A stretch of 64,000 nt of DNA, taken from positions 828,001-892,000 of the forward strand of contig NZ_CP117516.1 in assembly GCF_028621955.1 (NCBI RefSeq). The letters run 5' to 3'. Positions 17,063 to 25,328 of this stretch are shown here, piece by piece. The stretch comes from Erythrobacter sp. BLCC-B19. Lineage in GTDB: Bacteria > Pseudomonadota > Alphaproteobacteria > Sphingomonadales > Sphingomonadaceae. Numbering within the stretch: the stretch's first letter is position 1; each line of letters opens with the position of its first letter. Position numbers and translations under genes: made by a program. The notes beneath the pieces were generated by a model, which was not told where the DNA came from, ran no database searches, and was given only the letters and a program-made list of their open reading frames with translations.

Positions 17063-17219
17063 AATTGCGTGGGCGCCGGGAGATAGGCGGAGACGAGATG
17101 CTATCCGCATCCCGTCAAACCCGCAGAAATCCTCGCTGCACGCGTGCGTGGGGTGTGTATCCCTTTTCCGGGCCCGATGCATCGCATCGTGGCCCTTCAT
17201 GGTTCCCGCTTTTCCGAGG

Positions 17220-17732
17220 TTACTGGTCATCGGCGGCTTGCTCCTCGTGACGGACGGGAGGCGTCGCAAGCCGGATCTGGGTCCTGGCGAGATGGTCATC
17301 GAAGAACCGCTCGCGCGGCTGTCGTGACGACGTCTGGCGAGGCACCATGGCGGGGTCCGTGAACCAGCGCATAAGCACCAGATCGATCGCAGCGCGGAGC
17401 TCATCGATGAGCTGACCGGTCTCCACCGGGGCAAGCGCGAGCCAGCCAAACTCGGTCTGCATCTGGCTTCCCAGAGGATAGCCAAAGCCGTCCTTGAGGT
17501 AGATCGGACCTTCGATGGTGAGGATGCAGGTCTCGCCCAGAAAACGCGCGATGACAGGGCGCTCAAAGGTCAGCCAGGACGCAAGAGCGAAGCGCCGCGC
17601 GCGTCCGTCCGCGTTGTCCTCGGTAAGAAGGTCGACGAGCTCGGCCGCGTGCAGCTCGTCATCTTCAGGGACGCGGGCGAGGATCCAGCCTTGCGCGCGC
17701 AAGGCGGCCTTCAACATGGAATAGATGGACAT
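17220..17732 (-). CDS. Hypothetical protein of the transfer element
   Basis: The 170-residue protein MSIYSMLKAALRAQGWILARV... is not recognised. It is soluble by appearance, with no signal peptide or membrane segment. A central block (LASWLTFERPVIARFLGETC) and a later helix (LIDELRAAIDLVLMRWFTDP) look like a folded domain, and the last 35 residues are polar and charged. It lies between an AlpA-type regulator and the mobilisation operon on the same strand, with about 200 bases to the next gene downstream. I take it for an accessory gene of the element. Confidence 0.65.
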   Translation of the reverse strand: MSIYSMLKAALRAQGWILARVPEDDELHAAELVDLLTEDNADGRARRFALASWLTFERPVIARFLGETCILTIEGPIYLKDGFGYPLGSQMQTEFGWLALAPVETGQLIDELRAAIDLVLMRWFTDPAMVPRQTSSRQPRERFFDDHLARTQIRLATPPVRHEEQAADDQ

Positions 17733-17777
17733 TGTGAGAGTGCTTTCTGCGGGCCACTGCCCGCCAATTGAGGGGGG

Positions 17778-17969
17778 TCAGTAGCGGCGCAGCGGAAGGG
17801 CGTTGATCCATTCCGAGATGTCGGCGGCGCGCCAGCGAATACGGCCCCCACCGATGTCGACAGGGTGGGGGAAGCCCCCCTTGCGCATCTTTCTCCAGAT
17901 GGTGGAGCGGCTGCGGATGCCGGTGAGGCGCAGCACCTCCTGGCAGGTGATCAGTTCGGTATTCGACAT
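17778..17969 (-). CDS. AlpA-type helix-turn-helix regulator / excisionase-like protein
   Basis: The ATG at 17969 is chosen because GAGGAA stands seven bases upstream and the protein then begins MSNTELITCQEVLRLTGI. The 63-residue product has the small winged helix-turn-helix of the AlpA/MerR-excisionase group: CQEVLRLTGIRSRSTIWRKM as the helix pair, GGFPHPVDIGGGRIRWRAADI as the wing, and a C-terminal EWINAL helix. Such proteins control integrase expression or excision of integrative elements. No integrase gene is found next to it in this window, so its partner is outside or lost. It marks one end of the transfer block. Confidence 0.85.
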   Translation of the reverse strand: MSNTELITCQEVLRLTGIRSRSTIWRKMRKGGFPHPVDIGGGRIRWRAADISEWINALPLRRY

Positions 17970-18565
17970 GACAGATTCCTCATGGTTCAAGGTTCTGCCA
18001 CTGGCGCCGTCGTCCCCTTCCTGAGTGGCGGGTCGAACGTCGCGCGGCGAGCCGCACGACGGTCCTGTATTCAACCCGACGCCCCTGCCTGAGCTTCAGT
18101 GACCATCAGAAGCTATGTGCGACGTCCGGCTGTTGGAAAGAACAAAACAGGATCAAATGGCGTTCCGTTTGGCGCGCGGACAGCTGTGGACGCAGCGAGA
18201 CGGATCGCGTCCGGAACAGATCTCACGAATGGGAAGCCAAGGCTCGGTTTCGTCGATGATCGGCAGCATCAGTGTCGCATTTTGGCGGCGCTTATGGCCG
18301 AAATCTGCGCGACTCGCAGCATGGCGACATCGCTCTTCACCAACGTCTCTATCTCGGGGTGTTTGCACACGCCGCGCAGATGCTGACCTGTTTGCTCGTC
18401 CATTCGGGTTCGTCGGTCATTAAGTTCCAATCCAAGAAATGTTTGATTGCTAAGCCAGATGCCGCGCGGGTCGTACCATGCAAATCCGGTTAGGTCTGAA
18501 GGCCAAGCTTGAAAGAGATATGATAGAAGGGCAATGACACAGTGTTCTTGATGGAGAGAGTTGCT
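17970..18565. other. Intergenic region between transfer block and HNH-ATPase operon
   Basis: No gene can be supported in this roughly 600-base stretch between divergent operons. Short frames on both strands lack start signals and recognisable motifs. A minus-strand frame in about 18270-18540 reads protein-like (GFAWYDPRGIWLSNQTFLGL) but runs into the HNH-ATPase gene on the opposite strand and ends abruptly; it may be a relic. The sequence becomes AT-richer near 18505-18550, where TATGAT at about 18519 could be the -10 of the plus-strand operon. Confidence 0.4.
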
Positions 18566-20860
18566 GTGCGTTTCGTCGATCGCTCGTCCTTCGCGGAGCC
18601 TCAAATATTCTACTCGAAGCGGGCCGAAGAAGCGCGCCGGCAGTTGCAAGAATTCGTTTTCCAGGCGGACGAGAAGCTGCGCTCGCAAAGTCGCTTCTTT
18701 TTCGACCAAGAATTGATCGACGGAGCGGAGGTCCGGGGAGCTTTGCTGGAGCTATTCTGCTCCGTCTGCGCATATTGCGAGACGCCGGTCCACGCGTTCT
18801 CCGACAAGCGCTTGGACGTCGCGACCGATCATTTCCGTCCGCGCCAGAACGCGTCCGACCACCGCGGAAAAAGCGAATTTATCTATTACGCTTGGCTGGC
18901 CTATGAGTGGGACAATCTGGTCTTGGCTTGTCCTTCGTGCAACCGCGCCAAGCGCAACCAGTTTCCGCTCCGCGACAAGCGGCGCGGCAGGATCGGAGCT
19001 CCGATCGCCGAGCTGCGCGAGATCGAGCGCCCCCTACTTCTCGACCCCTGTCATTCGGATATTGCGGCGAGCCTGTCTTTCTCTCCCGACGGTTCTGTCG
19101 AGGGCCGCAACGAAATCGGCGACGCCACTATCCGGATCCTGCAGCTTGATCGCTCGCAGCTCGTCGAAAGTCGCCTGAGGGCGTTCCGCGCTTATGCAGT
19201 GGCCCTAATCGATCACCACCAACGCCCGCATGTCGAAGACACCGGATGGGGCGACGGTTGGGGATCGCATGTCGCCCGCTTTCCTGATCTGGAACACGGT
19301 CACTTGGGTGCATTTGCACTAAGCTTGAGGAACGTGCTCTCACCTCTCGATCGCAAACTCAGGGATCTGCCCGACGCGCTCAATCTCCTCGATCGTCTGA
19401 CCGGGGCTCAAAAGCTTGATGTACTTGCCCGTTATTTCGGTTCCGCGCGCGATTTCGAGAGTCGCTACAAGGCAGTCCTTCTCGAGGCTTCGCCGAAAGA
19501 CGGGCTGGCGCGTCCTTACGCCCCGTCGCGGGCCTTAGATCCTCGCGCGCTAAAGACTGCCAACTTCCCGATCGCGCGCGTATCGATTGAGAACTTCAAG
19601 GCGTTGAAGCGGATCGAGTTTAACCTGCCCGCTGTAGTTGAGAACCCCCAACTTGCCCCCTGCATGCTCGTTCTTGGCGAAAACGCGACGGGCAAGAGCA
19701 CCGTGCTCGAAGCGATTACCCTCGCGCTTATCGGGACCGACGAGGCCCAGCAGCTCGATTGGTTGCTTGAAGACGAGCAGATAGAGCCCAGTGCCTTTAT
19801 CCATCGCCCCGATGTCGGAAATTGGGAGGTTCCCAGCAAGCAACCACTGCGCGTCGAGATCGGGTTCGCGCATTGCGAGGAGAAGGTGGAACTCAGCGGG
19901 CATGCCGGAGATGACCTGTTCGAAGGCACCCCCTTTCCATCCACGATCGTATTGGCGTACGGGCCTCGACGGTTCTTCCGGAAGAAACCGATGCGCCGTT
20001 TTCGGGCACCCGCCTACCGTGTCCGTTCGCTGTTCGATCCGATGGCCGTGATCCCCAACCCGATGCAGTGGCTCCTCGAGCTGCGCGACGAGGGCCGCTT
20101 CGATGCGGCAGTCAGGGCGCTGCGCTCCGTGCTGATGCTCAAGGCTGATGCCCGCGTGCTGCGCGGCGAGAACATGATCCTGGTCGATACGCCGCAGGGC
20201 AGCGTCCCGATGTCGCGACTGTCGGTTGGTTACAAGTCGGTCGTCGCGATGGCGATCGATATCATCCGCGAGATGTTTTACTACTTCGACAATCTCGAGG
20301 AGGCCCGCGCGGTCGTGATTATTGACGAGATCGAGACGCACCTTCATCCGCGCTGGAAGATGCAGATCGTTAGCTCCTTGCGGGAAGCCTTCCCGCAGAT
20401 CCAGTTCATCCTGACGACGCACGATCCGCTGTGCCTGCGTGGCATGTACCAAGGCGAGGTGTTCGTACTCCAGCGCAACACCGATGATGCGGCGGTAGAA
20501 TCGCTGCAAGAGCTTCCTGATGTGCGCGGCATGCGCGCCGAACAGATCCTTACTTCGGAATTCTTCGGACTGGGCTCGACCGATCCGGAAACCGACGCGC
20601 GCCTGATGCGCTACCAATTCCTCGTCCGCAAGGACGAGCTCAGCGCCACCGAAAAGGACGAAAAGGAGCTGCTCGCATCCGAGCTCAAACGGCGAATGGC
20701 TGTCGGAGAATCGGTCGAAGAACAGGCCGAGGCCGTGGCCATGCGCGCCTTTACTGACGAGCGCGAGGATGTACCATTAGTGCTCGATCCCGACGCCCGG
20801 CCGGGTCGCAAAGCAATGGTCGAGCAGGCACTGGCCAAGCTTCGGTTGAGCGTGGACTAA
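18566..20860 (+). CDS. HNH nuclease fused to SMC/ABC-type ATPase, Septu-like
   Basis: GTG at 18566 is preferred because GGAGAGAG lies seven bases before it; GTG at 18542 and ATG at 18551 are in frame and possible. Counting from 18542 the N-terminal 150 residues are an HNH nuclease with CAYC (C76, C79), DHFRP (D96, H97) and CPSCN (C130, C133, N134). From about residue 343 there is an ABC/SMC-like ATPase: Walker A GENATGKST (379-387), signature-like LSVGYKSV (560-567), Walker B VVIIDEIETH (591-600), and the H-loop THDPL. In Septu systems PtuA is such an ATPase and PtuB an HNH protein; here both are in one chain. The stop is four bases from the next gene, which encodes another HNH protein. The architecture suggests an anti-phage nuclease gated by the ATPase. 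Confidence 0.85.
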   Translation: MRFVDRSSFAEPQIFYSKRAEEARRQLQEFVFQADEKLRSQSRFFFDQELIDGAEVRGALLELFCSVCAYCETPVHAFSDKRLDVATDHFRPRQNASDHRGKSEFIYYAWLAYEWDNLVLACPSCNRAKRNQFPLRDKRRGRIGAPIAELREIERPLLLDPCHSDIAASLSFSPDGSVEGRNEIGDATIRILQLDRSQLVESRLRAFRAYAVALIDHHQRPHVEDTGWGDGWGSHVARFPDLEHGHLGAFALSLRNVLSPLDRKLRDLPDALNLLDRLTGAQKLDVLARYFGSARDFESRYKAVLLEASPKDGLARPYAPSRALDPRALKTANFPIARVSIENFKALKRIEFNLPAVVENPQLAPCMLVLGENATGKSTVLEAITLALIGTDEAQQLDWLLEDEQIEPSAFIHRPDVGNWEVPSKQPLRVEIGFAHCEEKVELSGHAGDDLFEGTPFPSTIVLAYGPRRFFRKKPMRRFRAPAYRVRSLFDPMAVIPNPMQWLLELRDEGRFDAAVRALRSVLMLKADARVLRGENMILVDTPQGSVPMSRLSVGYKSVVAMAIDIIREMFYYFDNLEEARAVVIIDEIETHLHPRWKMQIVSSLREAFPQIQFILTTHDPLCLRGMYQGEVFVLQRNTDDAAVESLQELPDVRGMRAEQILTSEFFGLGSTDPETDARLMRYQFLVRKDELSATEKDEKELLASELKRRMAVGESVEEQAEAVAMRAFTDEREDVPLVLDPDARPGRKAMVEQALAKLRLSVD

Positions 20861-20864
20861 CGGC

Positions 20865-21770
20865 ATGATCAAGGTTGATCGCCAAGGTCTTCCCGCTTCG
20901 CTCGATCTCGACGATCCGGCGAGTCCGGCCAGCCGAGAACTCGCGCAGATCGTCGACTTTCTCGGGGAGAACGGCGTGCTGCCCGCCAAGATGGATTTCA
21001 ACGCCTACTCGAATCACGACGTCAAGGAGATGCTGAAAGACGTCTTTAGCCGCAAATGCGGCTATTGCGAAACCTTTGCAAGCGCCGGCCACGATAGCGA
21101 CATTGAGCACTACCGTCCCAAGAAGGGCGTCACCGAGGCCGACGAGGCGGGTATCGCCCATCCCGGATACTGGTGGCTCGCGATGCGCTGGGATAACCTT
21201 CTGCTAAGCTGCCAGCATTGCAACCAGTATCGCAAGCAGGTTATTATACCGCACGGCGCCACGAGCGAGGAAATCGAAGCGATCCTGCGCGGAGGTCAGC
21301 TCGTCACCTCGGGCAAGAAAAACCGCTTCCCGGTCGAGAACAATGGCTGGATCGTCGATCATACGCAGGACGTCGCTAATGAGGCAGCTTTGCTGATCGA
21401 TCCTTGCGTGACTGATCCCGAGGATCTACTCGAATGGGAATTCGATGACGCGCTTTCGACGGTCAAAGCGCGGGCCAACGATCCGCGCGGCGAGGCGACG
21501 ATCGATATTCTCGGCCTGAATCGCCGCGATTTGACAGAAACGCGCGTGACCGTACTCAACGCCCTGCGCAAAAGGCGCACCCGTATTCGGTCACGTTTAA
21601 GGAAGATAATCGACGCCGATACCGAGGTGGCAGCCAGCGAGGCACTACAGATCGTTCTAGAGGATATCGAAGACCTCAAGGCGAGCTGCGGAAAGGACCA
21701 GGCTTTTGCCGGAATGGCCCGCGCATTCTGCAAGCAACTGGAAGATGAAGTGACCACGGCGCTGCAATGA
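20865..21770 (+). CDS. HNH endonuclease, PtuB-like
   Basis: The 301-residue protein has an HNH domain with CGYC (C65, C68), EHYRPK (E81, H82) and CQHCN (C116, C119, N120), the same arrangement as in the preceding fusion protein but in a different sequence, so it is a diverged paralogue or independent recruit. The C-terminal third is helical and charged (ALRKRRTRIRSRLRKIIDAD). The ATG follows the upstream stop by four bases, giving a tight operon. It resembles the PtuB effector of Septu systems, which cuts DNA when the partner ATPase releases it. Its role beside an ATPase that already carries an HNH domain is unknown. Confidence 0.85.
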   Translation: MIKVDRQGLPASLDLDDPASPASRELAQIVDFLGENGVLPAKMDFNAYSNHDVKEMLKDVFSRKCGYCETFASAGHDSDIEHYRPKKGVTEADEAGIAHPGYWWLAMRWDNLLLSCQHCNQYRKQVIIPHGATSEEIEAILRGGQLVTSGKKNRFPVENNGWIVDHTQDVANEAALLIDPCVTDPEDLLEWEFDDALSTVKARANDPRGEATIDILGLNRRDLTETRVTVLNALRKRRTRIRSRLRKIIDADTEVAASEALQIVLEDIEDLKASCGKDQAFAGMARAFCKQLEDEVTTALQ

Positions 21771-22036
21771 GCCGTAGGCCGGATGGCTCATTCGTACGAT
21801 CCACCTCAAACTTTTGCGGTGTCGACAAGGGCGAGGTCATCAGCGGTTCGAGCTACGAACGGGTTGAGGCGCGCTGCAAGCTTCTCAGCATTCTGAAAGA
21901 TCGAAGTCCAGTCTTTCATATCAATATAGCTAAGAGCGAGCAGATAAAGGTCCAACCTAGTCCCTTCCTTCGTACGCGCTTAATGATGCTGTCGGCAAAG
22001 GCGGCCACCGACTCATTTCTTTCTGTTAGAAATTAG
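21767..22036 (+). CDS. Small coupled open frame after the HNH genes
   Basis: An 89-codon frame starts with ATG overlapping the HNH stop (ATGA), which favours coupled translation. The product MSRRPDGSFVRSTSNFCGVD... is basic, has no motif I know, and has no good match to a fold by eye. The start geometry is the only positive evidence; a downstream chance frame is equally likely. Confidence 0.3.
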   Translation: MSRRPDGSFVRSTSNFCGVDKGEVISGSSYERVEARCKLLSILKDRSPVFHINIAKSEQIKVQPSPFLRTRLMMLSAKAATDSFLSVRN

Positions 22037-22155
22037 CCTCATTTTTTCTAACGAGTGAGCTTGGCCAAATCCCGACGATTATGTTATGTTTTTAGTGAAT
22101 TTTTGACACCATCATGAAATCATCCTATTGGCTCACAGGCCGTAGCTAGACGCAA

Positions 22156-22950
22156 TCATGGACGCCCGCTTCCCAGGTCAGACGGAACGGTTATCTGGTA
22201 GGTGGGATCGAGCTTACCGCCTTTCACGAGAACGCGCTTGCCCGTCCCTAGATCGACCCGTTCCATGTCGAGCCGCGATCGCCAAGCATGGCGGTGCCGG
22301 TCAGCAAAGAAGAAGAAAAGCCGCTTCACCTTCACGCTTGCGCAGGCCTCGAGCAGGGTCTGCAATCGACGCGGACTGAGGTCAGCCATGCCCTCCATCA
22401 ACATATCGACCTGATGGAAGCTTTCGCGGTGCGGGAGCTCGTCGAGAAGTTCGAGCAGCGCACGCTCCTTGCTGGAATATCGTATTGGGAGGCTCATGCC
22501 GGCAGCACTGTACATCACAGGTTGCGGCGCTGGTGGGGCATCAGCATCGCTCGGAAACAGGCGCAGGCTGTTGTGCCACTGGAAGTCTATATCGAGGGGC
22601 AGGTCGGCCAGCCAGGTCGGGGCGCGTGTCGGTCCATAAAGGTGGACCTCGCGCATCCGCGAGGAGAGATAATGCGCATAGCCAAGCTCCTCGAGCGCAG
22701 TGCGCCCGCCTACGGTGAGCGGCAGATCCATGAGGTATTGAAGCGATATGACGACCTGTTCCCAGGTCAGCGGGGATTGGGATCGGCGATAGACGCGGCG
22801 CGCTGGGCTATGGAGCCATCCTGCACGCACATATTGGCTGCGCAGTGCAGAAGAATAGCCTTGGTCCTCTAACCAGGCAGCATCCACTAGCAGCCCATCG
22901 GGGAGCTTTTGCTGCAGCTGGTTTAGTTTTCCCTCAAAACACGTAGCCAT
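22156..22950 (-). CDS. AbiEi-family antitoxin, without its toxin
   Basis: The 264-residue protein matches the AbiEi group of type IV toxin-antitoxin systems: an N-terminal winged helix (LLVDAAWLEDQGYSSALRSQ, then GWLHSPARRVYRR) and the C-terminal antitoxin domain with VGGRTALEELGYAHYL and SSKERALLELLDELP. AbiEi represses its own promoter and counteracts the nucleotidyltransferase toxin AbiEii, whose gene normally overlaps the abiEi stop. Here the stop (22156-22158) is indeed part of an ATGA, but the frame that starts there closes after eight codons at 22133. The toxin gene has therefore been lost or was never here. Low-G+C non-coding sequence follows. The remaining protein may act only as a DNA-binding regulator. 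Confidence 0.8.
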   Translation of the reverse strand: MATCFEGKLNQLQQKLPDGLLVDAAWLEDQGYSSALRSQYVRAGWLHSPARRVYRRSQSPLTWEQVVISLQYLMDLPLTVGGRTALEELGYAHYLSSRMREVHLYGPTRAPTWLADLPLDIDFQWHNSLRLFPSDADAPPAPQPVMYSAAGMSLPIRYSSKERALLELLDELPHRESFHQVDMLMEGMADLSPRRLQTLLEACASVKVKRLFFFFADRHRHAWRSRLDMERVDLGTGKRVLVKGGKLDPTYQITVPSDLGSGRP

Positions 22951-23023
22951 GCTTAGCCTTATGGCACATTCTCAAACCAACGTCGAGTTTAAGTTTAGTC
23001 GATTTCGCTAAGCTATGCTTAGC
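22949..23023. promoter_or_regulatory. Candidate AbiEi operator
   Basis: A perfect 7 bp inverted repeat GCTAAGC-TAT-GCTTAGC lies at 23007-23023, and the nine-base half ATGCTTAGC recurs at 22949-22957, overlapping the abiEi start codon. AbiEi proteins are known to bind repeats in their own promoter, so these two sites are good candidates for autoregulation. The hairpin is followed by ATTTTTT on the plus strand and could also serve as a terminator, but no plus-strand gene ends close by. Confidence 0.45.
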
Positions 23024-23115
23024 ATTTTTTCTCATTGTTAAACCAGAGGCATCGGCGTCATGGTTCTCGATGCCCCACAGATTGGGGTGCGCGCCGAAGA
23101 CTCGGCAACCTCGAG

Positions 23116-23736
23116 TCAGATCAATTGACCCTGTCGCTCAGGCAACTTGCTCCGACGTCTCTGCCGACGCTTGAAGCTCCATGGCGGCTCGGGATTGTCC
23201 ATCGCCCAAAGGCCTCGCCGATCACGCCGGGCATCGTCTTGCGCCGCAAAATACTCCGTCTCACGGTCGAACGTGTATTGCTCGGCTACCCAAGCCCAGC
23301 CGTTCACAATCATCTCGAGCTCGATGTTGCGCGTGACGGGACGCGCTCGCTTGACCAATCCGCCGCCCCGCTTGCCCTCGTGATAATAGTCAACCGTCCC
23401 GACATCCATCTGCTCCGTCAGGAATGCCATGCACAGCACCCGCTTGTAAAAATCGATGGGCATGTAGCCGGTCGACTCCTTGCCGACCGGGTCGAGTCGC
23501 AGCTCCTTGTCCGCGATGAGACCGGCCAGAAAGTCCTTGGCTTCCTGACCGAATGGTTGCGCCATTTCGGGCGCATCGATGAACGCAAAGCGGAACGGAA
23601 CGCGCTCAACCCAAGCCTGGCGGTAGGGATGCCAGACGCTTGCCAGAAAGCCATCGCCGTCGAAGACTTTTCGGACGGCCGCCTTGAAGACGTCGTCGGG
23701 ACCTGCAGGGCCCGGATCATCGGGAACGATGATCAT
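23116..23736 (-). CDS. Thermonuclease-family (staphylococcal nuclease-like) protein
   Basis: Starting at ATG 23736 the protein is about 206 residues. It carries the SNase fold signature: VFDGDGF with the first aspartate ligand, then FRFAFIDAPEMAQPFGQEA, which supplies the equivalents of Arg35, Asp40 and Glu43, and DFYKRVLCMAF with the equivalent of Arg87. The active site thus looks complete and cleavage of DNA or RNA is expected. No signal peptide is seen, unlike secreted family members, so it would act inside the cell. Its start lies within the last 20 bases of the upstream repeat-protein gene, so the two are co-translated. The basic tail (FKRRQRRRSKLPERQ) may bind nucleic acid. Confidence 0.85.
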   Translation of the reverse strand: MIIVPDDPGPAGPDDVFKAAVRKVFDGDGFLASVWHPYRQAWVERVPFRFAFIDAPEMAQPFGQEAKDFLAGLIADKELRLDPVGKESTGYMPIDFYKRVLCMAFLTEQMDVGTVDYYHEGKRGGGLVKRARPVTRNIELEMIVNGWAWVAEQYTFDRETEYFAAQDDARRDRRGLWAMDNPEPPWSFKRRQRRRSKLPERQGQLI

Positions 23737-24862
23737 GCTGACCTGCCTCGACAAATGCGGTGTCGTTTCTTCTCTTTATCGAGTGTGCGGACTTTGGACG
23801 CGAAGGCGATTGACCGGTCCCAGGCCAACGCCGGAGCCAAGCAAAGCGCTGAGGATCATGCTGGAGAAGGTATTCGCGGATGCGATGCTGCTCCTCAATG
23901 GGGGAGCGCATCAGCAGCCCGCGCAAATCATTGTCGATCGTTTGGCGCGAAGCGCCAAGGCTCTCGGCCTTGGCATACCATTCGTGCCCTGCCAGGAGGT
24001 CACCAAGCTCGATGTGGACTGCGCCCAACAATGTGCAGGGCCTGTAGTCGCTCGGGGTCAATCGATGCGCGTCGTTTGCCAATGCCTTCGCGTCGTCGAG
24101 GCGGCGCAGGTCACGCATTGCTCCGCCACGCGTTGTTGCAAGGGCCGAATGTAATTTGGGATTTGGCCCGATCTGCGCCCGCGCCGCTTCGGTCAGACGC
24201 AAGGCTTGCTCGGGTTCATCTGCCTTGCGCCAATGCGCGCTCGCGTTCACGGCATCCCAGGGATCACCGCTGGTTTCCCATGCTTTTGTGACGGCTTCGG
24301 CTTCCAATGCATTGAAGGCTTTCTGCAGCGAGTCTGTCCAGCAGTAATCGGCCTCAGTCTTCAGCCATGCGACGTCCTCGGCCTTGAGGCGCTGCCGATT
24401 GGCGACTTGCCTGAGAAGCGCCATCACGCGCGGATAGTCCTCGCTTTCGACATATCCTATGCCGAAGCGCTGCCGCAGCTCCCTTGCTTCCCGCTTCCGG
24501 CGCAGCACGGGATCATTCGCCATGGCGGCAAAGGTCTCCCTGATCGCAGCGGCTTGTGCCTCATCGCATGCCGCCTTTTCGGCCGCATCCTTCACGGCCT
24601 TGGCCGAAGCTTCCTCAATGCGCGCTGCCTGCTCCTGCTCGGCTTGGGGGCGAAACTCTCCTTGAGTGATCTTGCCATCGGACAAGGCGCAGAGGGCGTG
24701 AAGACCCGACGCGACGAGAAACTGTCGCTGCAACGCGGTCAATTGCTCGCCAGAATCGATCTTCAACAAGATCCCGTTCAAGCGAGCTCCCAATTGAGAC
24801 GCGCCGGGCAGGTCTTCCAGAAGATAGCGTTTCGCCAAATCGCCGCGCAGAGATTGTGTCAT
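23717..24862 (-). CDS. TPR-like repeat protein coupled to the nuclease
   Basis: The 381-residue protein is predicted almost entirely helical. The second half shows TPR-like helix pairs (AWETSGDPWDAVNASAHW, EPEQALRLTEAARAQIGPNP, DLRRLDDAKALANDAHRLTP, LGAVHIELGDLLAGHEWYAK). The first half contains a charged coiled-coil-like stretch around residues 74-130 (EQEQAARIEEASAKAVKDAA). It has no signal peptide or membrane segment. The stop overlaps the start of the nuclease gene by 20 bases, suggesting that the protein binds or restrains that nuclease. I do not recognise a named family; function is unknown. Confidence 0.7.
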   Translation of the reverse strand: MTQSLRGDLAKRYLLEDLPGASQLGARLNGILLKIDSGEQLTALQRQFLVASGLHALCALSDGKITQGEFRPQAEQEQAARIEEASAKAVKDAAEKAACDEAQAAAIRETFAAMANDPVLRRKREARELRQRFGIGYVESEDYPRVMALLRQVANRQRLKAEDVAWLKTEADYCWTDSLQKAFNALEAEAVTKAWETSGDPWDAVNASAHWRKADEPEQALRLTEAARAQIGPNPKLHSALATTRGGAMRDLRRLDDAKALANDAHRLTPSDYRPCTLLGAVHIELGDLLAGHEWYAKAESLGASRQTIDNDLRGLLMRSPIEEQHRIREYLLQHDPQRFAWLRRWPGTGQSPSRPKSAHSIKRRNDTAFVEAGQHDHRSR

Positions 24863-25043
24863 GGCCCTCCGCTACGTCTGGGGTTATGCGCACTGATGGT
24901 ATCTACAACTCAGATATCCCGCAGCTTTCTATGTGGCACACCGATCTTTTGGATCTCTTAATGTCTCTCCGTTGAGTCACAGCTTGAGCGGGACGCTGCA
25001 GCGGGCGCGGGAAGGAGCTGCAACGCAAAGCTATCGAATGTCC

Positions 25044-25289
25044 TTAGAAAACATCCTCAATGGCAGGGCCACTCTCTCGCGGCCCGATCTTCATATCGAG
25101 ATCGAGGCTCGCGATCACGCGGAGCAGCGTGCCGAGCTTTACTCCGACGCTGCCGTTCTCGATGCCTGATATGGTTTTCTGCTGTGTGCCGGAGATACCG
25201 GCCAGGTCTGACTGGGTCATTCCCTGCCGCACACGCGCGCTCTGGATGATTGCACCTAGCTGCCTCGGCAGTCGTACAAGCTGATCCAT
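25044..25289 (-). CDS. HipB-like XRE-family DNA-binding protein
   Basis: The start ATG at 25289 gives MDQLVRLPRQLGAIIQSA and an 81-residue protein; the frame extends further upstream, but that part is not protein-like and contains the operator. The helix-turn-helix is RVRQGMTQSDLAGISGTQQKTISGIENG, followed by LGTLLRVIASLDLDMKI, which is the typical HipB ending. HipB proteins neutralise the HipA kinase toxin and repress their own operon. No hipA gene follows on this strand: the next gene downstream is the TPR-like protein, so this is an orphan or its partner was lost. Confidence 0.85.
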   Translation of the reverse strand: MDQLVRLPRQLGAIIQSARVRQGMTQSDLAGISGTQQKTISGIENGSVGVKLGTLLRVIASLDLDMKIGPRESGPAIEDVF

Positions 25290-25310
25290 CACTGCCTCCG
25301 TTGGCCACTC

Positions 25311-25328
25311 TATACCCTGGAAGGTATA
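25311..25328. promoter_or_regulatory. Palindromic operator upstream of the HipB-like gene
   Basis: TATACC-CTGGAA-GGTATA is a perfect inverted repeat located 22 bases upstream of the start codon. A second half site TATACC occurs at about 25338-25343. The layout resembles the E. coli HipB operator (TATCC-N8-GGATA), so autorepression is likely. Confidence 0.6.

Noticed and set aside
10938..17969. Prophage origin of the AlpA block
   Set aside because: AlpA-type regulators also occur in prophages, but no capsid, terminase, portal or lysis gene is present and the neighbours are conjugation genes.
18269..18709. Minus-strand 146-codon frame before the HNH-ATPase gene
   Set aside because: Half of it is antisense to the HNH domain; no start signal or motif. 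Kept only as a possible relic.
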